This document shows, one piece after another, positions 6,827 through 14,711 of a DNA stretch of 50,974 bases. The stretch's first letter is position 1; each line of letters starts with the position of its first letter. The stretch is from Butyrivibrio proteoclasticus (GTDB lineage: Bacteria; Bacillota; Clostridia; Lachnospirales; Lachnospiraceae), in contig NZ_FOXO01000027.1 of NCBI RefSeq assembly GCF_900115735.1, positions 1 to 50,974 of the forward strand, read 5' to 3'. The notes beneath the pieces are model-generated. The model was not told where the DNA came from, searched no databases, and was given only the letters and a program-made list of their open reading frames with translations. A program made the position numbers and the translations under genes.

Positions 6827-8485
6827 TTATGCCATTTCAATCACACATTTATGTCTTTTAAACTCTCCACTTGTATTAGAAACATCTTTATCATAATCAA
6901 TCCCTACAAGTAAGATATTGCCTTTATAATGTTCAAGTCTTGAAGGATAATTCTGCTTTTTTATCTGAGAAAGCGCAGTCTCTGCATCCTTGTTATATTT
7001 AAGTTCTATCACCATAGCAGGTTTTTCAGGATGCTTGGGTGATGGAATATATACAATATCTGCATAACCTTTACCGGTATCCAATTCAAGAATGGTCGTA
7101 TAATACTTCTGTGCAGCATAGTACGCATACTGAATAGCATAGCTAAGAGCAGCTTCATCATTGTATGTTTTGTTGCCTGCACGGTCGTGAGCCTGCTCAA
7201 GAAGCTCTGCTACTTTTGTAGCGTTTCTTTCCAAAGTGGCAGATAATAATTCCTGTGATATTTCGAAGGACTTAAAACTATCTACCCATTCTGTTCCTTT
7301 TGTGGATGCCTTGAATTCCTCCAGTATTTCACGATTTGGAATATAAACTTCACTAGTTCCATCATCATATCCAAGATATCCAAGATGAATGAGCAAAGAT
7401 AATACATCATCACGGCAGGTAAATGTAGTCATATCATTCTGATACGTTGCTGTATCAACAGTTACCCTCGCTCCATCCATGAGTAATGTAACAACTTCCT
7501 TTAACCCATCGTAATCTTTTTTTATATATTCCGCCAATGCTTCATAAGATTCGGTTTTATTCCAGTAATTTTTTATTTCTCCATTAACCATTGCCTCAAC
7601 AACAGACAGGGGGCTGTATATAGAAACTTTATGACCTTCGTATTTCCCTTGGCGGTATTCTTCTCTTTTATCTATAGGAATAATGTCACTTACTTCATAT
7701 CCGTCATACCAATTTTCAACTTCATGATAATCCATGCCATATTTATTGCATAAATTCCTTACTTCTTCCACAGTAAATCCAGTATAAGGAGCAAACTGCT
7801 TTGGATAAGTCATAGAATACTCTGTAAACATGTTAAGAGCCGAATGTTTACCATATTTCTTTATTGGCAAAATACCTGTCATATAAGCAAGTGCTATATA
7901 GTCTTTATCTTTTAGCATATCCCTCAAAAAATCAAGGTAATGAATCTGTCCTTCTTTATCTTCCTTGCATTCTCTAAAAACCGCATCCCACTCATCTATT
8001 ACAAATACAACCTGATTTTCATTGTCTGAATATGCATCATCTATTGTCTGTATAAGATCTGATTCATCAAAATAATCTACATCAGGATATGCCTTTATTA
8101 TTTCTCTCGAAATTATTCGCTGCATCTTATCAAGTGATTCATCAGCAGAACTTTTACCATTAAAAAACTTGGTCATAACTATACGTATAACATCAAATTT
8201 ACCAAGGTACTTATCCCATTCAGCTTTCTTTTCAGCTTGATCAGCAGAAGCAAGTTTTAGTTTTCCAAATAGCTCTCTGTTATCTACACTTCTATCATAA
8301 TATGCACAAACCATATCCGCAGCCATTGTTTTACCAAACCTACGCGGTCTGGAAACACTGACATATTTTTGGTTTGTTCGTGTAATTGAGTTCAGAAATA
8401 AAATTATTTCAGACTTATCAATAAAAATCTGAGAATTTACTGCTTCTTCATATGCAGTATTTCCAGGATTAAGGTATTGTCCCAT
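6827..8485 (-). CDS. AAA-ATPase-like / PD-(D/E)XK nuclease-superfamily protein
   Basis: This 552-residue protein has the architecture of the large AAA-ATPase_like plus PDDEXK_9 family. The N-terminal ATPase (about 1-280) shows Walker A in SRPRRFGKTMAADM and Walker B in VVFVIDEWDAVF. The C-terminal domain (about 430-552) shows a nuclease-like core: YADIVYI followed by VIELKYN, with GKG before it. Such proteins are abundant and multicopy in Clostridia and Bacteroidetes, and their role is unsettled; defence or mobile-element roles have been proposed. The start is supported by GGAG 10 nt upstream. It is monocistronic. The nuclease core residues D and ExK look intact, so catalytic activity is possible. 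Confidence 0.85.
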   Translation of the reverse strand: MGQYLNPGNTAYEEAVNSQIFIDKSEIILFLNSITRTNQKYVSVSRPRRFGKTMAADMVCAYYDRSVDNRELFGKLKLASADQAEKKAEWDKYLGKFDVIRIVMTKFFNGKSSADESLDKMQRIISREIIKAYPDVDYFDESDLIQTIDDAYSDNENQVVFVIDEWDAVFRECKEDKEGQIHYLDFLRDMLKDKDYIALAYMTGILPIKKYGKHSALNMFTEYSMTYPKQFAPYTGFTVEEVRNLCNKYGMDYHEVENWYDGYEVSDIIPIDKREEYRQGKYEGHKVSIYSPLSVVEAMVNGEIKNYWNKTESYEALAEYIKKDYDGLKEVVTLLMDGARVTVDTATYQNDMTTFTCRDDVLSLLIHLGYLGYDDGTSEVYIPNREILEEFKASTKGTEWVDSFKSFEISQELLSATLERNATKVAELLEQAHDRAGNKTYNDEAALSYAIQYAYYAAQKYYTTILELDTGKGYADIVYIPSPKHPEKPAMVIELKYNKDAETALSQIKKQNYPSRLEHYKGNILLVGIDYDKDVSNTSGEFKRHKCVIEMA

Positions 8486-8619
8486 ATTACATTACTCCAT
8501 TATCATGCTATCTTCCTGTAAATATTGTAATTTACGCATACCCACTTTGCAATGATTCTCTTATCGATAGGATTCAAATAACACAAGCCCCTTCACAGCG
8601 CTTCTATAAACTATTTAAA

Positions 8620-10776
8620 TCACACAACTGTCAGCCTCATTTTAAATGATATTTCCCTAGGTGTTTCCATCTCGTCAAACTTGATGCTATAGGTCTCATC
8701 GTCCATATTCAGCGAAAGAATAGTTCCTTCTCCAAGGATGGCATGTGAAACGCGGGTGCCGAGCTCTAGTAAGTTGAGCTTTGATGCACCTTTAAGATGC
8801 CTTGAATCGTTATCTATGAACTTGCGAACAGCCGCCATCATGTTCTCGTCGGGCTCCTGTGTAAATTCCAGAAGCTCTCTGTCTATATCCATGATAAAAC
8901 GTGATGGATATCTTGGTATTCCTTCAAAAGTCTTGCCTCCTGCTTCACTGATAAAAAGGCGCTTTTGCGCTCTGGTCATGGCAACGAAGGCAAGGCGTCT
9001 CTCCTCTTCCATGCCCTCAAGAGTATGAACCTTCCTTGATGGGAATATACCTTCATTCATACCGCACAGGAATACATAAGGAAACTCCAGTCCCTTGGCA
9101 GCATGCACTGTCATGAGCCTTACTTTGTCCTCGCCCTGGACATCAGAATCAGCATTGGTGAAAAGAGCTATGTGACGAAGATAGCTCTCTAAATTGGTTT
9201 CTTCTCCGCAGGTAGTCTCATATTCAAAAATGGACTGTTTAAGTTCTGCCAGGTTATCAAGTCTATCCTGCGCACCTTCAGTCCTAAGCATTTCCTCATA
9301 TCTGCTATCCTGAAGGACTTTTGTCAAAAGCTCTGATACCGGCACATCCTCATAATTTTCTGAAAATCTCTCAATTATATCAATGAACTCTTTTGCCCTG
9401 GTACCCTTAATAGTCTCATGCTCAAGATTCTCATAAAGAGCCATGTAAAGACTGCAATTGTTATTTCTTGCGTATTCTTCCAGAAATGCCATTCGTCTTT
9501 TACCAAGATTTCTCTTTGGAACATTAACTATTCGCCTGAATGATACATCATCCTTGTACAGGATCATACGAAGGTAACAAAGTGCGTCTTTTATCTCCAT
9601 TCGTCCATAAAACTGGACTCCGGAATAAATAGTGTAAGGTATCTTCTCTTTGATAAGTCCTGTTTCAATAGTACGGGTGACGTAGTGAGCTCTGTAAAGC
9701 ACAGCCATATCCCTGTATGGCACGCCCATTCCCTTTAGAACCAGCATCTGTCCGGTTATCCAGTCTGCTTCATCTGCAGTGTCAGGCGCAAGATGGCACA
9801 ATACACTGTCCCCGCCTTCATTCATAGACACCAGCTCCTTTTTAAGTCTATGGACATTTTTATCAATGAGGCTGTTACAAGCAGCTATTACCTGCGGTGT
9901 TGATCTATAGTTGTCGTTCATATATATGGTCTTAACATTTCTAAAGTGTTCATCAAAGTTAAGCAAAAATCCCACACTTGCTCCACGCCAGGTATATATG
10001 GTCTGGTCAGGATCTCCCACGATAAAGAGATTCTTGTGGTAGGATGACAGCACTTCCATAAGTTCATACTGCAGAGCATCAATATCCTGAAACTCATCTA
10101 TCATGATGTACTCAAGGCGCTTTTGCCATTTAATCTTGATATCCTCATGCTCACGGAAAATGTGGAGTGTAAAGTTAATAAGGTCATTATAATCAAGGCC
10201 AAAGCACTTTTTCTCCTGATAAAGATATCCGTAAAAGAGAATATCATCCACATTGTCAGCGCTGTCATATTTCTCTTTTAACGCATCAATGGACATATTC
10301 AGCATATCCCTGTAATACTTGGGCTCTGTAACGCACTTTCTCGTCTCAAACATATCCCTTGCTGCGCTAAAAGTCTTGTCGCGAAGTGTTAGTCCTCGCT
10401 CCTCATATATAATTGAAAGAATATCGTCAATATCGGAATTATCAAGAACCAGAAAGCTCTTGGGATACTGAATGGCATGAGAGTCCTCCTGCAGGACAGA
10501 AACACAGAATCCATGAAATGTATTGATATATCCTGTATCATTGTCCCCTGTCAAAAGATGTATTCTCTGCCTCATCTCAGCTGCTGATTTGTTGGTGAAA
10601 GTAACACAAAGAATATGCCCCGGAAGAATTCCCAGGGCATTAACCAGATAAGCAAATCTATATGAAATGGCTCTTGTCTTGCCACTTCCCGCACCTGCTA
10701 CAACCCGAACATAACCTTCTGTAGTGATTACAGCCTCTTTTTGGGCTTCGTTGAGATTCTCTAATAATTCCAACAT
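8620..10776 (-). CDS. PcrA/UvrD-like superfamily 1 DNA helicase
   Basis: This 718-residue SF1A helicase shows every motif: Walker A GAGSGKT, motif Ia TFTNKSAAEM, motif II MIDEFQD, motif III GDPDQTIYTWRGA, motif IV NYRST, motif V TVHAAKGLEF and motif VI VAMTRAQ. The C-terminus has the small RNA-polymerase-binding, Tudor-like region (LGTRVSHAILGEGT). PcrA/UvrD helicases unwind DNA in repair and displace RecA or stalled RNA polymerase. The annotated frame could start at 10869, but AGGAGA precedes the ATG at 10776 and the extra residues come from the leader element. This is probably an accessory paralog, since the neighbourhood is not a housekeeping one. Its leader holds the second structured RNA repeat. 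Confidence 0.93.
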   Translation of the reverse strand: MLELLENLNEAQKEAVITTEGYVRVVAGAGSGKTRAISYRFAYLVNALGILPGHILCVTFTNKSAAEMRQRIHLLTGDNDTGYINTFHGFCVSVLQEDSHAIQYPKSFLVLDNSDIDDILSIIYEERGLTLRDKTFSAARDMFETRKCVTEPKYYRDMLNMSIDALKEKYDSADNVDDILFYGYLYQEKKCFGLDYNDLINFTLHIFREHEDIKIKWQKRLEYIMIDEFQDIDALQYELMEVLSSYHKNLFIVGDPDQTIYTWRGASVGFLLNFDEHFRNVKTIYMNDNYRSTPQVIAACNSLIDKNVHRLKKELVSMNEGGDSVLCHLAPDTADEADWITGQMLVLKGMGVPYRDMAVLYRAHYVTRTIETGLIKEKIPYTIYSGVQFYGRMEIKDALCYLRMILYKDDVSFRRIVNVPKRNLGKRRMAFLEEYARNNNCSLYMALYENLEHETIKGTRAKEFIDIIERFSENYEDVPVSELLTKVLQDSRYEEMLRTEGAQDRLDNLAELKQSIFEYETTCGEETNLESYLRHIALFTNADSDVQGEDKVRLMTVHAAKGLEFPYVFLCGMNEGIFPSRKVHTLEGMEEERRLAFVAMTRAQKRLFISEAGGKTFEGIPRYPSRFIMDIDRELLEFTQEPDENMMAAVRKFIDNDSRHLKGASKLNLLELGTRVSHAILGEGTILSLNMDDETYSIKFDEMETPREISFKMRLTVV

Positions 10777-10795
10777 AAGTATCTCTCCTAAAAAA

Positions 10796-10942
10796 GTATG
10801 ACATCTTGAACTAAATTCCAGAAATCCGCATATACTGCGGATTTCGTGAGAATATGAGTGAAGAGTCAACCAAGCCTCATCGACGAAGTCGATTTAAATT
10901 GGCTTGGTTGATGCATTCTTGAATTGTTGATTCAAGAATGCA
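10796..10942 (-). ncRNA. Structured RNA repeat, copy E2, in the helicase 5' leader
   Basis: This is the second 147-nt copy, gap-free against 2681-2827. On the minus strand H3 is 10912-10942 (13 bp, loop of 5), H2 is 10866-10911 (11-bp outer helix, inner 6-bp hairpin with TTC loop), and H1 is 10821-10845 (10 bp, loop of 5). Compared with E1 there are two compensatory pairs in H1, one in H2 and three in H3. A promoter at 10950-10978 would start the transcript almost exactly at the base of H3, and the helicase ribosome site lies just after the conserved GTCATAC end. It is therefore a good candidate for a cis-acting leader RNA. A mobile repeat with RNA structure is the alternative. Confidence 0.8.
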
Positions 10943-10949
10943 TATTCAG

Positions 10950-10978
10950 ATTATAACAAACAAACGTTTGCAGAACAA
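10950..10978 (-). promoter_or_regulatory. Promoter of the helicase leader with internal palindrome
   Basis: On the minus strand TTGTTC (plus 10973-10978) and TATAAT (plus 10950-10955) are separated by exactly 17 nt. The perfect palindrome CAAACGTTTG (10961-10970) sits between the two boxes, where a repressor would block polymerase. The predicted start lies at about 10943. Confidence 0.7.
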
Positions 10979-11074
10979 TAGTTCTTTTATTCTTCCGATC
11001 TATCCTCCTTAATAGTCTGCTGGCTGCTGGCCGCTGTTTCTGATCATATTGATGCCTATACACTTTGCAAAATA

Positions 11075-11112
11075 AAAAAGACTCCTTGCACTTATTTGGA
11101 GTCTTTTTACAC
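11075..11112 (-). terminator. GTGTA-phased terminator T1
   Basis: AAAAAGACTCC pairs with GGAGTCTTTTT, giving a terminator for the HipA-like gene on the minus strand. In minus orientation AGTGTA lies just before the stem and AGTGCA in the loop, 21 nt apart. It is nearly identical to 32746-32783. Confidence 0.85.
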
Positions 11113-11136
11113 TGATTTACTATCCAAAAATTATTT

Positions 11137-12306
11137 TCAGAATCTTATGCTGCTCAAATTCTCACCCGAGGCAAATCTCTCGTACATATCGATTTTTCTC
11201 TTGTACATTTCAAGTACAAAAGAAATCCTGTCTTCACTCACCTGCGAATCCTTATGATACATCTCCCTAATGTGTTCCTGGCTTGGAAGCAGCCCGATAT
11301 CAATAAGCTTTTTGTTCTGGACATACTTTAAAAGTTCCAGTTCCTTTTCCTTAAAGCCCTGAGCATCCTGAGAGAGTACATACTTATCTGTTACCGGAAC
11401 AATATCCCTGCCAACCAACATACTCTTTCCACTATCATAAATAGGCGCCATGGATATGAACTTTAGAGTATCTGCATCTCGCAGGACAGCTATATTAGTC
11501 AGATGTCTGTCACGGTTACTAAAGATAAAATCTATAAGGATCTCGAATTCCAGATACTCTCTGACCGTATTTCTATCAAGACCATTTTTATCGCATACAT
11601 TTATAAAATGCTCATATCTGGAAAGATTATTTGGCCTTTGCTCACTCGTCATAACAGCATAAGCAGAAACCAGTTCTTTTTTTTGTGTTGTAAAAAGATC
11701 TGAAACGCATCCGTAATCATATTCCTTGCCATCAATGTGCAAAAGTGAGTATTGTACTGCATCCCTTCCCTGTGCCTTTATTGCTTCGCTTACGATAACC
11801 TCATTGATACTTTCACTTGAATATATATCATGGTTTCCCTTCACAAGTTTCCGAGTTCCCCGGTCAATGATCCATGTCTTTTCCAGATTACCCTGGAGCG
11901 ATGAATTGGGGTGATATTCCTCAACTTCATCATCCCCCATCTTGATCTTTCCCAACAACAGATTCTCTTTAAAGTCATTGTCAAACAGATTTACCTTTTC
12001 CCAGGTAAGGTCTGATCCCAAAGGCCTGATCCAATAATAATCAGTAAGGCTGAGTCCAAGGTTTTGCGTCAGGAAAAGACCTGTTGTTTCAATGCCATTG
12101 TCCCTTAACATCTTTTCTATCTTTCCCTGTTTTATCGGAATAGCTCTGTCACGCCACCACTCAATAACTCCCCTGGAACTAGTCCTGTTTTGCAATGGTA
12201 AAAGAGCTGTATTCTCCTTTTTACCAAGCTTAACTATATTTCCGTCTTCACCTATCTGAAGTATCATCACTTCTTCATTTTTACGCATCAAAGTAAACAT
12301 TGCCAT
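11137..12306 (-). CDS. HipA-like serine/threonine kinase domain protein
   Basis: This product of about 389 residues has the active-site signature of HipA-family kinases: NRDRHLTNIAVL (catalytic Asp with the metal-binding Asn) followed by APIYDSGKSM (the DxG-like magnesium motif). HipA toxins phosphorylate glutamyl-tRNA synthetase in E. coli; other members have other targets, so the target here is unknown. I place the start at ATG 12306, one base after the stop of the upstream RHH gene, with AGGCGG 8 nt before it; a GTG at 12315 is possible. The N-terminal subdomain common to canonical HipA is short or divergent. The tight pairing with a DNA-binding protein suggests a toxin-antitoxin arrangement. 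Confidence 0.75.
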   Translation of the reverse strand: MAMFTLMRKNEEVMILQIGEDGNIVKLGKKENTALLPLQNRTSSRGVIEWWRDRAIPIKQGKIEKMLRDNGIETTGLFLTQNLGLSLTDYYWIRPLGSDLTWEKVNLFDNDFKENLLLGKIKMGDDEVEEYHPNSSLQGNLEKTWIIDRGTRKLVKGNHDIYSSESINEVIVSEAIKAQGRDAVQYSLLHIDGKEYDYGCVSDLFTTQKKELVSAYAVMTSEQRPNNLSRYEHFINVCDKNGLDRNTVREYLEFEILIDFIFSNRDRHLTNIAVLRDADTLKFISMAPIYDSGKSMLVGRDIVPVTDKYVLSQDAQGFKEKELELLKYVQNKKLIDIGLLPSQEHIREMYHKDSQVSEDRISFVLEMYKRKIDMYERFASGENLSSIRF

Positions 12307-12307
12307 T

Positions 12308-12715
12308 TCATTCACCGCCTAACAGTTCATTCTCATATTCATTCTCGAGAGACATCCATGCATAGTCAGATACAAAACTACTTGGTACATCTTTCTGCTC
12401 ATCCAGTTTCTTAATCTTTCGGACACCACCTACAATATAGTCTATTTCGTAGTGATCATCGCTGGATAAAAGAAGTCGTCCTGAAATGTCATACTCATCG
12501 CTGTGCACCATCTCGATAAGGATTTCTCCCCTATCACGGTAGATAGCCTCCATGATTGCCCTGTTAACGAACTCTCCCATGGTTTCACCCATAGTCTTAG
12601 CATGTTCTTTGATAAAATCAAGATTCCCCTTATCTGTTCGAACCCTGATTTGATCAGTGGAATTAACATATCTTTTCGTGGCTTCTTTCTGTGCTTCTGT
12701 GTAGATTGCTCCCAT
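12308..12715 (-). CDS. Ribbon-helix-helix (Arc/CopG-type) protein paired with HipA-like kinase
   Basis: This 135-residue protein starts with an RHH-like segment: STDQIRVRTDKGNLDFI, then ETMGEFVNRAIMEAI, the usual beta strand and two helices. An extra C-terminal domain (about 60-135, with VHSDEYDISGRLLL) may contact the kinase, as antitoxins do. The ATG at 12715 has AAGGAG 7 nt upstream; an ORF start further up would read through the operator. The gene is followed at one base by the HipA-like kinase and preceded by a 19-bp inverted repeat over its promoter, so autorepression is very likely. Usual HipA partners are helix-turn-helix HipB proteins, which makes the RHH partner unusual. Confidence 0.75.
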   Translation of the reverse strand: MGAIYTEAQKEATKRYVNSTDQIRVRTDKGNLDFIKEHAKTMGETMGEFVNRAIMEAIYRDRGEILIEMVHSDEYDISGRLLLSSDDHYEIDYIVGGVRKIKKLDEQKDVPSSFVSDYAWMSLENEYENELLGGE

Positions 12716-12730
12716 ATATAATCTCCTTGA

Positions 12731-12776
12731 CAAATATAGATACACTATATCCATAATTATAGTGTATCTATATTTG
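12731..12776. promoter_or_regulatory. 19-bp perfect inverted repeat, operator of the RHH-HipA pair
   Basis: CAAATATAGATACACTATA (12731-12749) is repeated exactly in inverse orientation at 12758-12776 around an 8-nt centre. It lies 15 nt upstream of the RHH start codon and covers the expected promoter. RHH proteins bind such symmetric sites as paired dimers. Confidence 0.8.
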
Positions 12777-12811
12777 CCTAATACGTCAATCTCTTTAGTA
12801 ATTTAACTTCG

Positions 12812-12837
12812 GTGTAAAATCTAGTGAAATAAGTGTA
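12812..12837 (+). other. Hairpin-less GTGTA-phased element, plus orientation
   Basis: GTGTA at 12812 and 12833 are spaced exactly 21 nt, with the same flanks as the terminator family (GTGTAAAA, then ATAAGTGTA), but the intervening bases form no stem. It lies between the TetR gene and the RHH operator, in the opposite orientation to the other copies. Confidence 0.45.
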
Positions 12838-12919
12838 TTCCTCTGTGTCTTTTCCAAAGGCAAAAAAAGTTGGTGAGTAAAAAGTAAAGTTTTCCATAGC
12901 TCCTTTCATTTACTACAAT

Positions 12920-13480
12920 TCATATTCCTATTACTCTTCCGGATGTATTTAATATTAAACTGCACATTTTCTGACAGCTAAGGCTGCATCCGTCAGATAT
13001 CCAGTCACTTATCATTTTGACACTTCCGTGTAAAACAAAGGAGGACAGATATTTTTTTTCATATTCTGTGATAGATGAATTACGCATAGATGCCAGCACA
13101 AATTTATTAAAATCCGGTAGTAATGAGCTTATATCTGATATAGGATTTAAGTTATCTTTTCCCAGAAATAAGATAAAAAAATTCGCATTGTCTTTTATGA
13201 ACTGAAGTGCATTTACCAAATCATCAGCTATTTTCCGATCCTCGGCTAAATTCTCCATAAGCAGAGCGGTTGTTTTAGATATATATATTGAAGCAATTTC
13301 GTTTAACACGTCATATTGACTGCCATAATATTTATAAAAAGTTGTCCTGTTTATGCCGGCTGTCATACATAATTCCTTTATAGTTATCTTTTCTATAGTG
13401 ATATTTCCAAGCATTTGTATAAGGGAATTTCTTATACGCTCTTTTGTATGTAAAATCTTGGTCTCTCCGGAGGCAGTCAT
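12920..13480 (-). CDS. TetR/AcrR-family transcriptional regulator
   Basis: The 186-residue protein has the TetR DNA-binding domain at its N-terminus: a first helix (TKERIRNSLIQML), then ITIKELCMTAGINRTTFYKYYGSQYDVL, the helix-turn-helix with the conserved TFYKYY. The C-terminal half is the ligand-binding/dimer region and has no specific match. I start at ATG 13480, preceded by AAAAGGAG; the ORF extends to 13537 but the extra residues overlap the operator region. It is divergent from the membrane-anchored isomerase-like gene, and a direct repeat of TGAAATCAACA lies in the shared region, so control of itself and of the neighbour is likely. Confidence 0.85.
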   Translation of the reverse strand: MTASGETKILHTKERIRNSLIQMLGNITIEKITIKELCMTAGINRTTFYKYYGSQYDVLNEIASIYISKTTALLMENLAEDRKIADDLVNALQFIKDNANFFILFLGKDNLNPISDISSLLPDFNKFVLASMRNSSITEYEKKYLSSFVLHGSVKMISDWISDGCSLSCQKMCSLILNTSGRVIGI

Positions 13481-13494
13481 TGATACTCCTTTTC

Positions 13495-13536
13495 TGAAAT
13501 CAACAGAAGTAAAATATTTGTCGGTTGAAATCAACA
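13495..13536. promoter_or_regulatory. Direct repeats in the TetR divergent promoter region
   Basis: TGAAATCAACA occurs at 13495-13505 and 13526-13536, 31 nt apart (about three helical turns). The second copy forms the symmetric GTTGA-AA-TCAAC. These are probable binding sites of the adjacent TetR protein. Confidence 0.5.
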
Positions 13537-13591
13537 CATGATGATTATATTATAAGCAAAAATAAACTGAAAGGAAATATAAGTATCTAAA

Positions 13592-14617
13592 ATGAGAAAG
13601 TTAAAGGAAAAAAAGCCGCTAATTTTCACCGTCTTAATTGCCGTGTTGTGCATGATTATTGCCTTCTTGATAAGAAATATATATCTAAATGCCACAGCAG
13701 GACCTTATGAAGTTACAAGAAAAGAAATAGCTGATTATTTCAGTGCACAGCTTAATACTCAGGAGAATACTGTAAAAAAAGGTGTGCAGCAGATTATGCT
13801 CGGTACAGTATCAGATAATTACGACACTACGCTTGACGCTTTGAAACATGTTAAGGCTGCCGGATATGATTATATAGAGATAAATGATTTCATGATAGAA
13901 AAATCTTCTTTTATAGTAAAGCTTTTGACAAAATTTGGTGGAATGGACATAGGAAACAGCGGTAATCAGGATTGGCATACGCTTATTTATGAGAGCGGGC
14001 TCAAGGTAAGCAGTATGCATTCAAATCTCGGTGCAATAGAAGCAGATCCTGAGAAAGTTGCGAATCTTGCAAAAAGCTATGGCACAGACGTAGTTGTTAT
14101 AACAGGAATGTACAGGTTTGATTATAGCGATTTAAACGAGGTTGAGAGTCTGGCAGAGCGGTTAAATACTGCAGGAAAAGCTCTGAAAGAACACGGCGTA
14201 AAGCTTTTATATCATAATCACAACTGTGAATTGCAGAAGGTTTCAACGGATAAGACAGCTTATGATGTGATTATAGAAAACACTGACGATGAATATGTGA
14301 ATTTTGAGCTGGACACATATTGGATGACTGACGGAGGAGCTGACGTCTATCCAATAATAGAAAAGCTCGGTTCACGTCTTAAGTACTGGCATATTAATGA
14401 CAGAGGAAACACTCAAAAAGGACCATATATGACACCCATCCTTAAAGAAAAGGCCACAGAGCTTGGAAAAGGCAATATGAATCTTAAGGGCCTTTCTGAA
14501 GTCATAAAGGAAAAGGGTGTTATGGCAGTTATTTTGGAAACTCACATGAACTGGATTGACAATGATCCGGTAAAGAGTATCGAAGTGAGTTCCGAATTCA
14601 TGAATAAATATTTTTAA
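13592..14617 (+). CDS. Membrane-anchored xylose-isomerase-like TIM-barrel protein
   Basis: The 341-residue product starts with a basic stretch and one hydrophobic segment (about residues 10-29, PLIFTVLIAVLCMIIAFLI), i.e. a signal anchor or uncleaved export signal. The rest is the sugar phosphate isomerase/epimerase fold (AP_endonuc_2): VKAAGYDYIEI, LLYHNHNCE, FELDTYWMTDGG, LKYWHINDRG and VILETHMNW supply the usual Glu/Asp/His metal ligands. Family members isomerise or epimerise sugars and inositols, normally in the cytoplasm. With this anchor the catalytic domain should face outward, which is unusual. The ribosome site (AAAGGA) is 16 nt from the ATG. It is the main plus-strand gene here, divergent from TetR. 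Confidence 0.8.
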   Translation: MRKLKEKKPLIFTVLIAVLCMIIAFLIRNIYLNATAGPYEVTRKEIADYFSAQLNTQENTVKKGVQQIMLGTVSDNYDTTLDALKHVKAAGYDYIEINDFMIEKSSFIVKLLTKFGGMDIGNSGNQDWHTLIYESGLKVSSMHSNLGAIEADPEKVANLAKSYGTDVVVITGMYRFDYSDLNEVESLAERLNTAGKALKEHGVKLLYHNHNCELQKVSTDKTAYDVIIENTDDEYVNFELDTYWMTDGGADVYPIIEKLGSRLKYWHINDRGNTQKGPYMTPILKEKATELGKGNMNLKGLSEVIKEKGVMAVILETHMNWIDNDPVKSIEVSSEFMNKYF

Positions 14618-14711
14618 ACGTGGTTGAGATGATCTAATTTAGTAAAAAAATCTCATATCAAATATATATGATATATATCATATATTTCAAAATATATCAG
14701 CAGATAAATTT

